From Paenibacillus sp. PK3_47 (GTDB taxonomy: Bacteria > Bacillota > Bacilli > Paenibacillales > Paenibacillaceae): 64,000 nucleotides of DNA. The stretch is from the NCBI RefSeq assembly GCF_023520895.1, contig NZ_CP026029.1:1-64000 (forward strand), written 5' to 3'. Shown piece by piece: positions 17,259-26,055 of the stretch. A program made the translations under genes and the position numbers. The notes beneath the pieces are model-generated. The model saw only the letters and a program-made list of their open reading frames with translations, was not told the origin of the DNA and ran no database searches. Positions within the stretch are counted from its first letter, which is position 1, and each line of letters opens with the position of its first letter.

Positions 17259-18038
17259 CTACTTCAGTCCACCGTACCGGCGTGTGCGGCGCTGATATTC
17301 CGCTACAGCCTGCTGCAGATGCGACTTGTCAAACTCCGGCCAGTACACATCCGTGAACCATAGCTCACTGTATGCAATCTGCCAGAGCATGAAATTGCTC
17401 AGCCGCATTTCACCGCTTGTCCGGATAAGCAGGTCCGGATCCGGCAGGCTGCCGGACAAGAGTCTGCTGTCGATCAGCTCAGAAGTAATTTCATCGGGGC
17501 TCAGCACTCCGGCTTGGATATCCCGGCCTATTCCCCTCATGCAGTCTTCAATTTCTTTCCGGCCGCCGTAGTTAAGAGCAAAATTCAATATAAGTCCAGT
17601 ATTGGCTTGTGTCCGGGCTACCGCCTCTTCCATTGCTTTGCGGGTATGCGAAGGTAACGCATCGGTATCGCCCATTACACGCACCTGTACATTCTTCTCA
17701 ATCAGTTCGTCCAGTTCTATAGCCAGAAATTCAACAGGCAGACGCATTAAGAAATCGACTTCATCTTTAGGGCGCTTCCAGTTTTCTGTAGAGAATGCAT
17801 ACATGGTCAGAAACTCTATGCCGAGGTCATTGGCTGCAATGGTAGCACGCTTGACGGCTTTCATTCCGTTTTGATGGCCGACGATCCGCGGCAGTCCGCG
17901 CCGTTTGGCCCAGCGGCCGTTGCCATCCATAATTACAGCCACATGCCGGGGAATATTATCCGGTGAAATCTCGACTGGCGGCTCCTGCTCCTGCTGCCCG
18001 TCTTTACGGCTAAGCCATGCTTGAACCCGTTTGATCAT
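17259..18038 (-). CDS. uppS: UppS, undecaprenyl diphosphate synthase (cis-prenyltransferase)
   Basis: 259 residues from the ATG at 18036-18038, chosen because GGAGG (18047-18051) is 8 nt upstream; a longer frame exists without such a site. The active-site motif HVAVIMDGNGRWAKRRG contains the catalytic Asp38, followed by GHQNGMKAV, TMYAFSTENWKRP, NFALNYGGRKEI and the C-terminal LLIRTSGEMRLSNFMLWQ and WPEF elements. It elongates farnesyl diphosphate to the C55 carrier for cell wall synthesis. The first 30 residues are a variable charged extension. Confidence 0.96.
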   Translation of the reverse strand: MIKRVQAWLSRKDGQQEQEPPVEISPDNIPRHVAVIMDGNGRWAKRRGLPRIVGHQNGMKAVKRATIAANDLGIEFLTMYAFSTENWKRPKDEVDFLMRLPVEFLAIELDELIEKNVQVRVMGDTDALPSHTRKAMEEAVARTQANTGLILNFALNYGGRKEIEDCMRGIGRDIQAGVLSPDEITSELIDSRLLSGSLPDPDLLIRTSGEMRLSNFMLWQIAYSELWFTDVYWPEFDKSHLQQAVAEYQRRTRRYGGLK

Positions 18039-18066
18039 TTCCGTTTCCTCCAAGCTCTTATCAGAA

Positions 18067-18108
18067 AGAGACAAACCCCACCATATACGGAGGGGCTCTG
18101 AAGTCTCT
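18067..18108 (-). terminator. Stem-loop between frr and uppS
   Basis: On the minus strand AGAGAC and GTCTCT (18103-18108 and 18067-18072) enclose a second CCCC/GGGG stem, followed by TTCTGATAAG. The structure is stable but the T run is poor, so partial termination or an mRNA processing/stability role is as likely as full termination. It ends about 30 bp before the uppS start codon. Confidence 0.5.
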
Positions 18109-18117
18109 TGATTATCA

Positions 18118-18671
18118 TTATACTTCCATAATCTCTTTTTCTTTGGACAAGAGCACTTTATCTACTTCTGCTATGAACTTATCCGTGGATTTTTGAATAT
18201 CTTCCTGATGTCCGCGTGACTCATCTTCCGAAATGCCGTTTTTCTCCATCTTTTTGATGTCGTCATTAGCATCACGGCGGATGTTGCGGATCGCCACTTT
18301 CGCTTCTTCGCCAAATTTCTTGGTGAACTTCACCAGTTCCGTCCGGCGTTCCTCTGTAAGCGGCGGAATCGAAAGACGGATGATAGTACCGTCATTAGCA
18401 GGCGTAAGTCCCAGATCGGACTTCATGATCGCCCGTTCGATATCAGACATCGCTGATTTGTCCCACGGCTGGATGAGCAGTGTGCGGGAATCAGGTGTAC
18501 TGATATTCGCCAGTTGGTTAACGGGAGTAGGTGCTCCATAATATTCAACCTGGATACGATCCAGCAGCGAAGTTGATGCACGTCCTGCCCGCAAAGTTGC
18601 CAGATCGCGTTTGAGCGATACAATCGCTTTTTCCATACGCTCCACAGCATTTTGTTTGACCGTTTGTGGCA

Positions 18672-18672
<1 letters not shown>
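18118..18672 (-). CDS. frr: Frr, ribosome recycling factor
   Basis: 184 residues, the normal size ([20 protein letters not shown] at the start). With EF-G it splits post-termination ribosomes. Conserved parts are [24 protein letters not shown]-like [19 protein letters not shown], the hinge around [14 protein letters not shown] and the helical tail [14 protein letters not shown]. The ATG overlaps the last base of the pyrH stop codon, an arrangement typical of coupled translation, and a GGGAG ribosome site is present. Confidence 0.97.
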
Positions 18673-19418
<746 letters not shown>

Positions 19419-19422
19419 TTAC

Positions 19423-19460
19423 AAAAGACGGAACACTACGTGTATGTGTTCCGCTCTTTT
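19423..19460 (-). terminator. Intrinsic terminator between tsf and pyrH
   Basis: On the minus strand AAAAGA-CGGAACAC pairs with GTGTTCCG-CTTTT around the loop ATACACGTA, with one unpaired base on each side of the stem and a T-rich 3' arm (TCTTTTG). It is placed 46 bp after the tsf stop and 22 bp before the pyrH start, as expected of an rpsB-tsf terminator with read-through into pyrH-frr. Confidence 0.75.
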
Positions 19461-19506
19461 GATGCTTGCCTTTATTCAGTTCCATGAAATCCAGCCAGGC
19501 TGGCTA

Positions 19507-20157
19507 TTATTGATTTACTTGAGCCATTACTTCTTCAACGAAGTTGTCGACTTTCTTTTCCAGACCTTCGCCCAGCTCATAACGAACAAAGCGGCGGATG
19601 GTGATGTTTTCACCGATAGTGCTGATTTTTTCGTTCAGCAGCTGGGAAACAGTTTTGTCGGAATCCTTAACGAAGGATTGCTCAAGCAGGCAGTGTTCTT
19701 CGTAGAACTTGTTAATACGGCCTTCAACCATTTTTTCGATGATTTTCTCTGGTTTGCCTTCGTTCAGCGCTTGAGCTTTCAAAATTTCTTTTTCTTTCTC
19801 AATGGCTTCTGCAGGCACTTCTTCACGGCGGACATACAGCGGGTTAGCTGCAGCAATTTGCATTGCAATGTCGCGCGCGAATTCTTTGAAGGATTCTGTT
19901 TTACCAACGAAGTCAGTTTCGCAGTTGATTTCTACAAGTACGCCGATACGTCCGCCAGCGTGGATGTAAGATTCTACAGTACCTTCAGTAGCAACGCGTC
20001 CTGCTTTGTTAGCTGCTGCAGAAAGGCCCTTTTCACGAAGGAGTTCAGCCGCTCTGGTGATATCACCGTTAGCTTCTTCCAGCGCTTTCTTACAATCCAG
20101 CATACCTGCGCCTGTTCTTTCACGAAGTTCTTTTACCGCTTTTGCATCTACTGCCAT
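19507..20157 (-). CDS. tsf: Tsf, elongation factor Ts (compact form)
   Basis: 216 residues, clearly shorter than the 280-295 residues of E. coli or B. subtilis EF-Ts and closer to the short Thermus form, so one dimerisation subdomain is reduced. It exchanges GDP for GTP on EF-Tu. The UBA-like N-terminus ([21 protein letters not shown]), the [18 protein letters not shown] segment that contacts the EF-Tu Mg site and the [11 protein letters not shown] stretch are intact. ATG start with a GGAGGGA ribosome site. It lies downstream of rpsB, separated by a terminator hairpin. Confidence 0.96.
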   Translation of the reverse strand: MAVDAKAVKELRERTGAGMLDCKKALEEANGDITRAAELLREKGLSAAANKAGRVATEGTVESYIHAGGRIGVLVEINCETDFVGKTESFKEFARDIAMQIAAANPLYVRREEVPAEAIEKEKEILKAQALNEGKPEKIIEKMVEGRINKFYEEHCLLEQSFVKDSDKTVSQLLNEKISTIGENITIRRFVRYELGEGLEKKVDNFVEEVMAQVNQ

Positions 20158-20210
20158 TGTTATTCCCTCCAGATAATTGTCATTTAAGTACTGTTCAAGC
20201 TCTTTATCCT

Positions 20211-20257
20211 AAAAAAAGGGCAGTGAGAGGTTATCCACCTGCCAACCACCCTTTTCA
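20211..20257 (-). terminator. Terminator or attenuator between rpsB and tsf
   Basis: On the minus strand AAAAGGG and GGCAG pair with CTGCC and CCTTTTTTT, with an inner GTGG/CCTC-type helix, giving a long imperfect stem followed by seven T residues. It lies 31 bp after the rpsB stop. Since tsf has no strong promoter of its own, partial read-through that sets the S2 to EF-Ts ratio is likely. Confidence 0.7.
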
Positions 20258-20287
20258 TTTAAGTTCTTGTTTATGTCAGTCCGGTAC

Positions 20288-20989
20288 TTAGGCAGTAGTT
20301 GTGTCTTCGCCTTGATGAGCTTCGACAACAGCGTCAGCCATTTTACCAGTAAGCAATTTCACGGCGCGGATCGCGTCGTCATTGCCCGGGATCACATAGT
20401 CGATTTCGTCCGGATCGCAGTTAGTATCAACGATAGCTACGATAGGAATACCCAATTTGCGAGCTTCCGCAACAGCGATGCGCTCTTTACGCGGATCGAT
20501 GATGAACAGCGCGCTTGGCAGACCTTTCATGTTCTTGATACCGCCCAGGAATTTCTCAAGACGATCTTTCTCTTTGCGGAGAAGGATTACTTCTTTCTTA
20601 GGCAGAACTTGGAATGTACCGTCTTCTTCCCAAGCTTCCAGCTTCTTCAGGCGGTCAATACGCTTTTGGATAGTTTGGAAGTTAGTCAGGGTACCGCCCA
20701 ACCAGCGTTGGTTAATGAAGAACATGCCGGAACGTTCAGCTTCTTCTTTAACAGAGTCTTGAGCTTGTTTCTTTGTTCCTACGAACAGGATAGTGCCGTT
20801 GTCGCCAGCGACGCTTTTTACAAAGTTGTAAGCTTCCTCTACCTTTTTAACCGTTTTTTGCAGGTCAATAATGTAAATTCCGTTTCTTTCAGTGAAGATA
20901 TAACGATCCATCTTTGGGTTCCAACGACGAGTCTGGTGACCGAAGTGTACCCCAGCTTCGAGAAGCTGCTTCATGGAGATTACTGCCAT
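20288..20989 (-). CDS. rpsB: RpsB, 30S ribosomal protein S2
   Basis: 233 residues starting at ATG 20987-20989 ([20 protein letters not shown]), with GGAGG at 20999-21003, 9 nt upstream; a GTG two codons earlier is an unlikely start. The family signatures [40 protein letters not shown] and the [16 protein letters not shown] stretch ([15 protein letters not shown]) are all present. S2 joins the 30S subunit late in assembly. The last residues ([11 protein letters not shown]) are a variable tail. It heads the rpsB-tsf-pyrH-frr gene group and has its own promoter. Confidence 0.97.
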   Translation of the reverse strand: MAVISMKQLLEAGVHFGHQTRRWNPKMDRYIFTERNGIYIIDLQKTVKKVEEAYNFVKSVAGDNGTILFVGTKKQAQDSVKEEAERSGMFFINQRWLGGTLTNFQTIQKRIDRLKKLEAWEEDGTFQVLPKKEVILLRKEKDRLEKFLGGIKNMKGLPSALFIIDPRKERIAVAEARKLGIPIVAIVDTNCDPDEIDYVIPGNDDAIRAVKLLTGKMADAVVEAHQGEDTTTA

Positions 20990-20992
20990 CTT

Positions 20993-21082
20993 CACACACC
21001 TCCTAGATTTGGTTTATTGTGTGTCTCCTCCGCCATGCGTCATCTTTCTACAAGACTTTCTTCAGAAGAAAGCACCCCTTGT
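20993..21082 (-). promoter_or_regulatory. Structured leader of rpsB (candidate S2 autoregulation site)
   Basis: The roughly 120-nt leader can form a long hairpin: ACAAG/CTTGT (21078-21082 with 21050-21054) stacked, across a bulge, on CTTTCTTC/GAAGAAAG. A second helix, CACACA (21018-21023) with TGTGTG (20993-20998), would place the rpsB Shine-Dalgarno sequence in its loop. Several ribosomal protein genes are controlled by such leaders; that this one binds S2 is inference. Confidence 0.45.
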
Positions 21083-21118
21083 CGAAATCAGCAAGCGTGT
21101 GTTTTAACACCGTCAATT

Positions 21119-21147
21119 AATATAACATATTAGAATAATGTATGCAA
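21119..21147 (-). promoter_or_regulatory. SigA promoter of rpsB
   Basis: TTGCAT (21142-21147) and TATATT (21119-21124) on the minus strand are exactly 17 bp apart, with an extended -10 (TGTTATATT) and an AT-rich spacer. Transcription would start near 21112, giving a leader of about 120 nt before rpsB. It lies in the gap after the last gene of the fla/che block, so ribosomal protein expression is uncoupled from flagellar transcription. Confidence 0.75.
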
Positions 21148-21189
21148 CGTCTGATGCTAAATTTTGCGAATATTACTTTAAAACGCTAT

Positions 21190-21837
21190 TTATCTCACTG
21201 TGATTAATTTGTCTATTATAGAATTGTTGCTTTCGCCCTGTATGAAGGTATGATAGCCGTTCTGAATTTTGGTGTTCACTTTACGGTTGATCGCAGTCTG
21301 AAGAAATCCGGCTTTATCCTTGATCACACCGGCTTTGGCCAGCAGTTCTGCGGTTTGTGTCAGTGTGCTGCCTGCAGGAATGTTTACTGAAATCACATTA
21401 TTGCCTGCAGGTTTGGGTGTAGCCGGAGCAGCCGGCGGATTAGCTTGCCCTGCCGTGCTGACAGGCTCTGCAGGCGCCGAAGGCTCCGCAGGTGCAGCTG
21501 CCGTGCTCGGCTGGACAGCCGCCTGCGGGGAGGCGGCAGCAGACGGCGATGGCGAAGCAGATGGTGCAGGAGCAGTGCTGGCAGCCGGAGTGCTCACAGC
21601 GTCTCCGTTCTGCCCTTCCGGTCCTGTTCCTTGAACCGCTGCTTCAGGATCTGCAGTTGGTTCCGCCGCCCCGGACGCTGCAGGATCAGTCACCGTCAGA
21701 TTCAGCTTTGCAGCTTCTCTGACCAGTTGCTCCTTAGTCATCGGAGCGGCACCGCCGGATATCATAAGCTGCAGAAGCAGCGCCCCTGCAATCAGCCCCG
21801 TGCCCAGTCCGAACATAAAGAAACGGTTCTTGATCAT
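21190..21837 (-). CDS. Membrane-anchored protein with an MltG/YceG-like LysM-type domain
   Basis: 215 residues: an N-terminal membrane anchor (about residues 5-26), a Pro/Ala/Ser-rich linker (about 50-140), and a C-terminal domain of about 70 residues (NVISVNIPAGSTLTQTAELL, then AGVIKDKAGFLQ and QNGYHTF). This last part resembles the substrate-binding LysM-like lobe of MltG endolytic transglycosylases, but the catalytic lobe with its Glu is absent, so I do not call it an enzyme. A role at the cell wall, perhaps near the flagellum, is inference. It overlaps swrB by 4 bp, and is the last gene of the fla/che block before rpsB. Confidence 0.7.
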   Translation of the reverse strand: MIKNRFFMFGLGTGLIAGALLLQLMISGGAAPMTKEQLVREAAKLNLTVTDPAASGAAEPTADPEAAVQGTGPEGQNGDAVSTPAASTAPAPSASPSPSAAASPQAAVQPSTAAAPAEPSAPAEPVSTAGQANPPAAPATPKPAGNNVISVNIPAGSTLTQTAELLAKAGVIKDKAGFLQTAINRKVNTKIQNGYHTFIQGESNNSIIDKLITVR

Positions 21838-22412
21838 ACTGACTCCTCCTGCTTGGCCAGCTGCAGAATGAGCTGTACTTCGCCCCGCTGTAAACCTGCC
21901 ATCTTGGCGATGGAATCCACAGACTTGCCCTCTTCATAAAGCTCGAATAAACGCGGATAGCGCAGCTTGATGGAGCTGACCGGTTTGGGTTTTGGTTCGG
22001 GAGGAGCTTCTGAAGAGGAAGCCTGTACCGCTTCTGCGCCTTCCGCGGACCGGCTTGCTTGAGCAATGCCCGCGAAGGAAGCAGTCAGCTGCAGCAGTCC
22101 TTTTTCTTCTGCAGTTAACCGGGCATCCAGCAGAGTGTTGCTCTTCTGCAGCTCAGCCAATTGCTCACGCAGGCTGTTGATTTCCTCCTGCATAACCGCC
22201 CTGTTATTCTGTGACTGCTGTTTGATGCTGCTGACCAGCTGCAGCATTTTATCATTCTCACGCTCGATGTCTGCCATGTACAGCTCAAGCGCAGCCTCTG
22301 TTTCCTTCAGGCTCTGCTTTTCAGCAGAATCCCCCTTGGCACGCGCCGGCAGTCTCAGAGCATAGACGATAGCGACAGCGCCTACGAGCACGATATATAC
22401 CCATGGTTGCAA
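21834..22412 (-). CDS. swrB: SwrB-like single-pass membrane coiled-coil protein
   Basis: 192 residues starting at TTG 22410-22412 with GGAG 9 nt upstream. One N-terminal membrane helix (about residues 4-19), a long coiled coil (about 32-105), an acidic/proline linker, and a C-terminal helix-turn-helix-like tail (YEEGKSVDSIAKMAGLQRGE) seen in SwrB relatives. In B. subtilis SwrB, encoded at the same place between sigD and rpsB, promotes activation of the flagellar export gate and so hook-basal body completion. Symbol assigned by position and architecture rather than by strong identity. Confidence 0.68.
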   Translation of the reverse strand: MQPWVYIVLVGAVAIVYALRLPARAKGDSAEKQSLKETEAALELYMADIERENDKMLQLVSSIKQQSQNNRAVMQEEINSLREQLAELQKSNTLLDARLTAEEKGLLQLTASFAGIAQASRSAEGAEAVQASSSEAPPEPKPKPVSSIKLRYPRLFELYEEGKSVDSIAKMAGLQRGEVQLILQLAKQEESV

Positions 22413-22449
22413 GTGCCTTGTCTCCTTTTACCTGTCAAATTAAGTGGGC

Positions 22450-22761
22450 TCACAGACTGAGATCAATACTGTGACCTTTGTAAGGGTGTTCTGCAATGCG
22501 GTCAGGTTCCTGCTTCTGTTGTCTGGAGCCCGACATGCCGCTCCCCTGCCGGTTTCCGCGGCGGCCGTCATTCCTGAGCGCAGCATCCGGAGATTCATCA
22601 ATTTCCGGACTGCGCTGAGTCATCTCCGTGCTTTGTTTTATATTTTGTCCAGCCAGCTGCTGCTGGTCCAGTGACGGACGCTGCTGCAGCTCATTCTGAA
22701 TTTTGCCCGCGTCGGTAGTCCGGGGCAAAGCGATTTGCAGTTCAACCGGTCTTAGAGTCAT
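22450..22761 (-). CDS. Small flagellar-operon protein of unknown function
   Basis: 103 residues from the ATG at 22759-22761, which has GAGG 7-8 nt upstream; ten extra codons upstream are possible but lack a site. It begins TLRPVELQIALPRTTDAGKI, a compact hydrophobic-basic segment that I have seen in similarly placed small proteins of other Bacillota, and then becomes Gln/Arg/Asp-rich and probably disordered. No membrane segment, signal peptide or catalytic motif is visible. It lies between fapA and swrB in the same direction with short gaps, so a flagellar or surface function is the only contextual hint. Confidence 0.6.
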   Translation of the reverse strand: MTLRPVELQIALPRTTDAGKIQNELQQRPSLDQQQLAGQNIKQSTEMTQRSPEIDESPDAALRNDGRRGNRQGSGMSGSRQQKQEPDRIAEHPYKGHSIDLSL

Positions 22762-22847
22762 GTAAGGACCTCTTCTCTGATAGAATGTCACCGTCCCGCT
22801 CTTTCAGAACATTAAGCAATGACGGGCCGCTCCCGCTGCCCGCCTGG

Positions 22848-24251
22848 TCAAATGTATGGCGCTATCGTAATATCGCCTTCATTATAAATAAACACGACCC
22901 GTTCGGTAGGGTCCTTGACAAAGCGGGTGTATCTGCCGATCACAATTTTGGAACCGCCGTAAATGGTTTTTACCACTTCAACCTTGGCTCTGCCGGTATC
23001 CTCAAGCATCCTTTCAATCTCAAGGATACGTTCTCTGATCCGTCTCTCATCACGTAGATGGGACTGTTTTGTAGCATTCAGCTTTACGCGGAGGGCCACT
23101 TTGTCAGGAGACAGCTGACCGTTATTGGCCAGCTGATTCAGCAGATAGAGCGCTTTATCAGTCTTATCCTCATTTTCCTTAAGCTGGCGAAGTTCCTGAC
23201 GCAGCTCATTGATCTCATTTCTGAGTTCCGGGACAACGCCGACTTCAATTGCTGTCGCAGTCGACATGGTGTTGCCGATTGTCCGGGCCACCACCCGTTC
23301 TCCGGCCTGCACAATACCACCGACGATCAGACCCTTTGTACCGTTGCAGAGCACATCATGTCCGGCACGGATATTGGAATGCATGATGCTTTGGGATACA
23401 ATGACATCCTCTCCTGCAACAACGTTTCCGTCTTGAATGAAGGACACCTTCACATTTTGTCCCGCACTGACCAGGCCTTTGTTATAGCCGATGATTCCTC
23501 CGGTGATCTCTATGGAGCCGCCGGCTAGCAGCTCGGCCCCTTCCACTCCTCCTACCACACGGATGTCGCCGGCGGATTTAACGGTAAAGCCTGTCAGAAC
23601 ATTGCCGCGGATAACCACCGTACCTACAAAATCAATATTCCCTGTGCTGTAATCAACATCGCCGTTGACCTCGTATACAGGGAACACATTGACCTTGCCT
23701 TTGTCAGTAAGCGTCACCAGTCCGTCAATCGCTGCATACATCGCCGTTTCGTCCTGGTCAACCAGCACGTTTTTGCCGATCTTGAACCGCGCTTCTTTGC
23801 CCGGCTTATACGGAAGCTCCTCGCCTGTGACTGTCCGGCCGTTTTGTCCTGACTGCGGGGGAACCTTTCTGGCGATCAGCTGGCCTCTCATCACGTTATG
23901 CAGCCTCACCAATTCCTTGTAATCCACTTTACCGTCAGCCTTCTCCAGCGGTTTGCGGTCTTCCTCGAGATCAACGGCAAGAATGATCCTTCCGTCGACC
24001 CCGTCCACTGGGGAATCTCCTATTGCAATAGGCACCCTGCTAAAAAAGTACTCTTCCGGGTTGGTACTGATACGACGAACAATATCGTGCTGGATGCCGT
24101 ACCTGATATCTTGACTGTAAAGGAAGCTTTCGAGCTCTTCTACAGAACAGGAGAAGCTCTCGTCCCTCTTCGAAAACTGGAAGTAAGCAATCCCCTTATC
24201 TTCCGATAAAGTAATACTTACGTACTGATTCAAAGCATAATGACCGATCAA
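22848..24251 (-). CDS. fapA: FapA family protein (DUF342)
   Basis: 467 residues if started at TTG 24249-24251, which has AGGGGAG 5 nt upstream; a GTG eight codons earlier has no ribosome site. The N-terminal half carries the FapA signature (ARKVPPQSGQNGRTVTGEEL), the middle is a run of Gly-rich beta-helix repeats (DIRVVGGVEGAELLAGGSIE and similar, about residues 200-320), followed by a coiled coil (about 335-420). Homologues were named flagellar assembly protein A in Vibrio, where FapA affects flagellation in a glucose-dependent way; elsewhere the function is unknown. It follows sigD almost directly. Confidence 0.82.
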   Translation of the reverse strand: MIGHYALNQYVSITLSEDKGIAYFQFSKRDESFSCSVEELESFLYSQDIRYGIQHDIVRRISTNPEEYFFSRVPIAIGDSPVDGVDGRIILAVDLEEDRKPLEKADGKVDYKELVRLHNVMRGQLIARKVPPQSGQNGRTVTGEELPYKPGKEARFKIGKNVLVDQDETAMYAAIDGLVTLTDKGKVNVFPVYEVNGDVDYSTGNIDFVGTVVIRGNVLTGFTVKSAGDIRVVGGVEGAELLAGGSIEITGGIIGYNKGLVSAGQNVKVSFIQDGNVVAGEDVIVSQSIMHSNIRAGHDVLCNGTKGLIVGGIVQAGERVVARTIGNTMSTATAIEVGVVPELRNEINELRQELRQLKENEDKTDKALYLLNQLANNGQLSPDKVALRVKLNATKQSHLRDERRIRERILEIERMLEDTGRAKVEVVKTIYGGSKIVIGRYTRFVKDPTERVVFIYNEGDITIAPYI

Positions 24252-24279
24252 TTGTGCTCCCCTTGTCACCGTCACCCGG

Positions 24280-25068
24280 TTAATCGTTCTGCATGAGAAG
24301 GTCGCGGTTTTTCTCGAGCGTTCCTCTCAGCCGCAATATAGCCTTTGAATGAAGCTGCGAAATCCGCGAAGGAGATAGTGACATGACTTCGGCAATTTCG
24401 CTAAGAGATAAATCTTCATAATATAAAAGGGACACTACGGTCCGTTCTTTCACCGTTAATTTCTCAATGCCTTTGGTGAGCGTATCGCGCAAATAAAACT
24501 CATTGACCTTACGGTCCGGGTTTTTGGCTTTGTCATCCACCAGAATGGATAAGCGCGTCTCCGATTCTTCCTCCCGGATAGGGTCTTCCAGCGAACAGAG
24601 TGACATCACCGCCACATCCTGCAGCATGTTCTGAAACTCAGCCTCCGTAACATTCAGATGCCGGCTCATTTCCTCATCACTTACTGATCTTAAATACTTC
24701 TGCTCCAGCTGCTGGTACGCATCTTCGATCTTTTTTGCTTTTTCACGAACGGATCTTGGTACCCAGTCACTTTGGCGCAGGGAGTCAAGAATGGCTCCGC
24801 GGACCCGCCAGGAAGCATAGGTCTGGAACTGCAATCCCCGTTTGTAATCAAATTTTTCGATGGCATCAATCAATCCCATAACACCATTGCTGGCCAAGTC
24901 ATCTTTGGATACATTTTTGGGTAGTCCTACTGCCAAACGGCTCGATACATAATCTACAATATGGAGATAACTCTCAATCAGCTTTTTTTTGGCATCGGGG
25001 TCACCATGCTCTTTCCATTGTTCCCAAAGCTTGTCTGTTTCGGATTGAGTAGCTTTCTGCTCGTTCAA
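24280..25068 (-). CDS. sigD: SigD (FliA), sigma factor for late flagellar and motility genes
   Basis: 262 residues, starting at TTG 25066-25068 with AAGGGTGA upstream. Region 2 contains HIVDYVSSRLAVGLPKNVSK and IDAIEKFDYKRGLQFQTYAS, then WRVRGAILDSLRQSDWVPRS; region 4 holds EIAEVMSLSPSRISQLHSKA, the -35-binding helix-turn-helix. It directs RNA polymerase to flagellin, motAB and autolysin promoters after hook completion, when FlgM is exported. Its position at the far end of the fla/che operon is the one that makes sigD expression distance-dependent in B. subtilis. Confidence 0.96.
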   Translation of the reverse strand: MNEQKATQSETDKLWEQWKEHGDPDAKKKLIESYLHIVDYVSSRLAVGLPKNVSKDDLASNGVMGLIDAIEKFDYKRGLQFQTYASWRVRGAILDSLRQSDWVPRSVREKAKKIEDAYQQLEQKYLRSVSDEEMSRHLNVTEAEFQNMLQDVAVMSLCSLEDPIREEESETRLSILVDDKAKNPDRKVNEFYLRDTLTKGIEKLTVKERTVVSLLYYEDLSLSEIAEVMSLSPSRISQLHSKAILRLRGTLEKNRDLLMQND

Positions 25069-25141
25069 CGGCTTTCACCCTTCCCAAAGTTTAGTCAGCG
25101 GGCAATATGCAGGCAGGATGCCAGTCCCACCTATGCTCTCG

Positions 25142-25555
25142 CTATTCTTCTTTCAGGTGACGAACGGCCTTGGCCAATTCTTCAGGATCTTTCATGGAGA
25201 CCAGCTTGGGCGGCGTAAGCGGTGTAAAGTCTTCGTTCTTCCCGCTTTCTTCCGCCGGCTTAGGCTTCAACAGATTTATTAATTCTTCATCTTCATCAGG
25301 GGTACGGATATCGACATTGGAACCCAGCTCTTCATTGCTCTCTGTATAAGCACCGGCTGCTTCCGGCACCTCTGACTGCTTAATAATAAAACCCAATACC
25401 CATATCAGGAGAAAAGCAAGCACAAACCAGATGAAAAATCCCAAAACGCCCCTGATGAGGCTGGTGCCGAGCAGATTGTGCCCGTAATTCGTAAAAAAGG
25501 TGAACATAAAACCAATCGCTCCGAAAATGAGGCTGATCTGTATCCCCCTTCTCAT
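25142..25555 (-). CDS. Small membrane protein of unknown function between cheD and sigD
   Basis: 137 residues with two predicted membrane helices (about residues 5-22 and 33-60), then an acidic, proline-containing cytoplasmic tail (about 65-137) ending DPEELAKAVRHLKEE. No enzyme motif is visible. The ATG follows the cheD stop by 2 bp with AAGGAA upstream, so it is part of the operon. B. subtilis has no gene here. Topology suggests both termini in the cytosol. The location suggests a motility-linked function; nothing in the sequence names it. Confidence 0.65.
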   Translation of the reverse strand: MRRGIQISLIFGAIGFMFTFFTNYGHNLLGTSLIRGVLGFFIWFVLAFLLIWVLGFIIKQSEVPEAAGAYTESNEELGSNVDIRTPDEDEELINLLKPKPAEESGKNEDFTPLTPPKLVSMKDPEELAKAVRHLKEE

Positions 25556-25557
25556 CG

Positions 25558-26055
25558 CTATATTTCCTTGATGCCTTTTTGCACACTGCGGATGAAAAGC
25601 ACTCCGGTGCTGCAGGCAATTTCAATGGTGCGGCCATAGTTCCCGCCGGTATCTTCGGCAATCAAAGGAATACTGAGCGCCTCCAGCGCATATTTGCAGG
25701 ATTCCACGTTTCGAGGCCCGATCCTCATAGTGTCATTCCCCCCGGCAAAAGCAAACATTTGTGAACCTCCGGCCATTTTGGCAACAATTCTGCTGCGTAC
25801 GGCTCCGAGTGCAAGCAAACGCGAGAGAAGCTCTGGTACTGCAGTATCGGCAAATTTGGCAATGTTGAGCTGTCCTTCCCGGGCGATTTCCGATGAAGGA
25901 AGCATTACATGCGCCATCCCTGCAAGCTTCTTGACAGGATCAAATAACGTAAGCCCTACGCAGGAGCCAAGTCCGGTTGTCCGGATAATGCTGTCCTGGC
26001 TTCCTACATTCAGATCTGCCATTCCCACTTTAATAATCGTTTGTTCTTCAATCAT
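25558..26055 (-). CDS. cheD: CheD, chemoreceptor glutamine deamidase
   Basis: 165 residues. The papain-like catalytic pair is present: Cys32 in TTGLGSCVGLTLFD and His49 in GMAHVMLPSS; a conserved Thr is expected later in the fold. CheD deamidates receptor glutamines and, by binding CheC, tunes the adaptation system with CheY-P. The MAGGSQMF and IGPRNVES segments are typical. The ATG overlaps the cheC stop by 8 bp, fitting the 1:1 CheC-CheD partnership. Confidence 0.95.
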   Translation of the reverse strand: MIEEQTIIKVGMADLNVGSQDSIIRTTGLGSCVGLTLFDPVKKLAGMAHVMLPSSEIAREGQLNIAKFADTAVPELLSRLLALGAVRSRIVAKMAGGSQMFAFAGGNDTMRIGPRNVESCKYALEALSIPLIAEDTGGNYGRTIEIACSTGVLFIRSVQKGIKEI

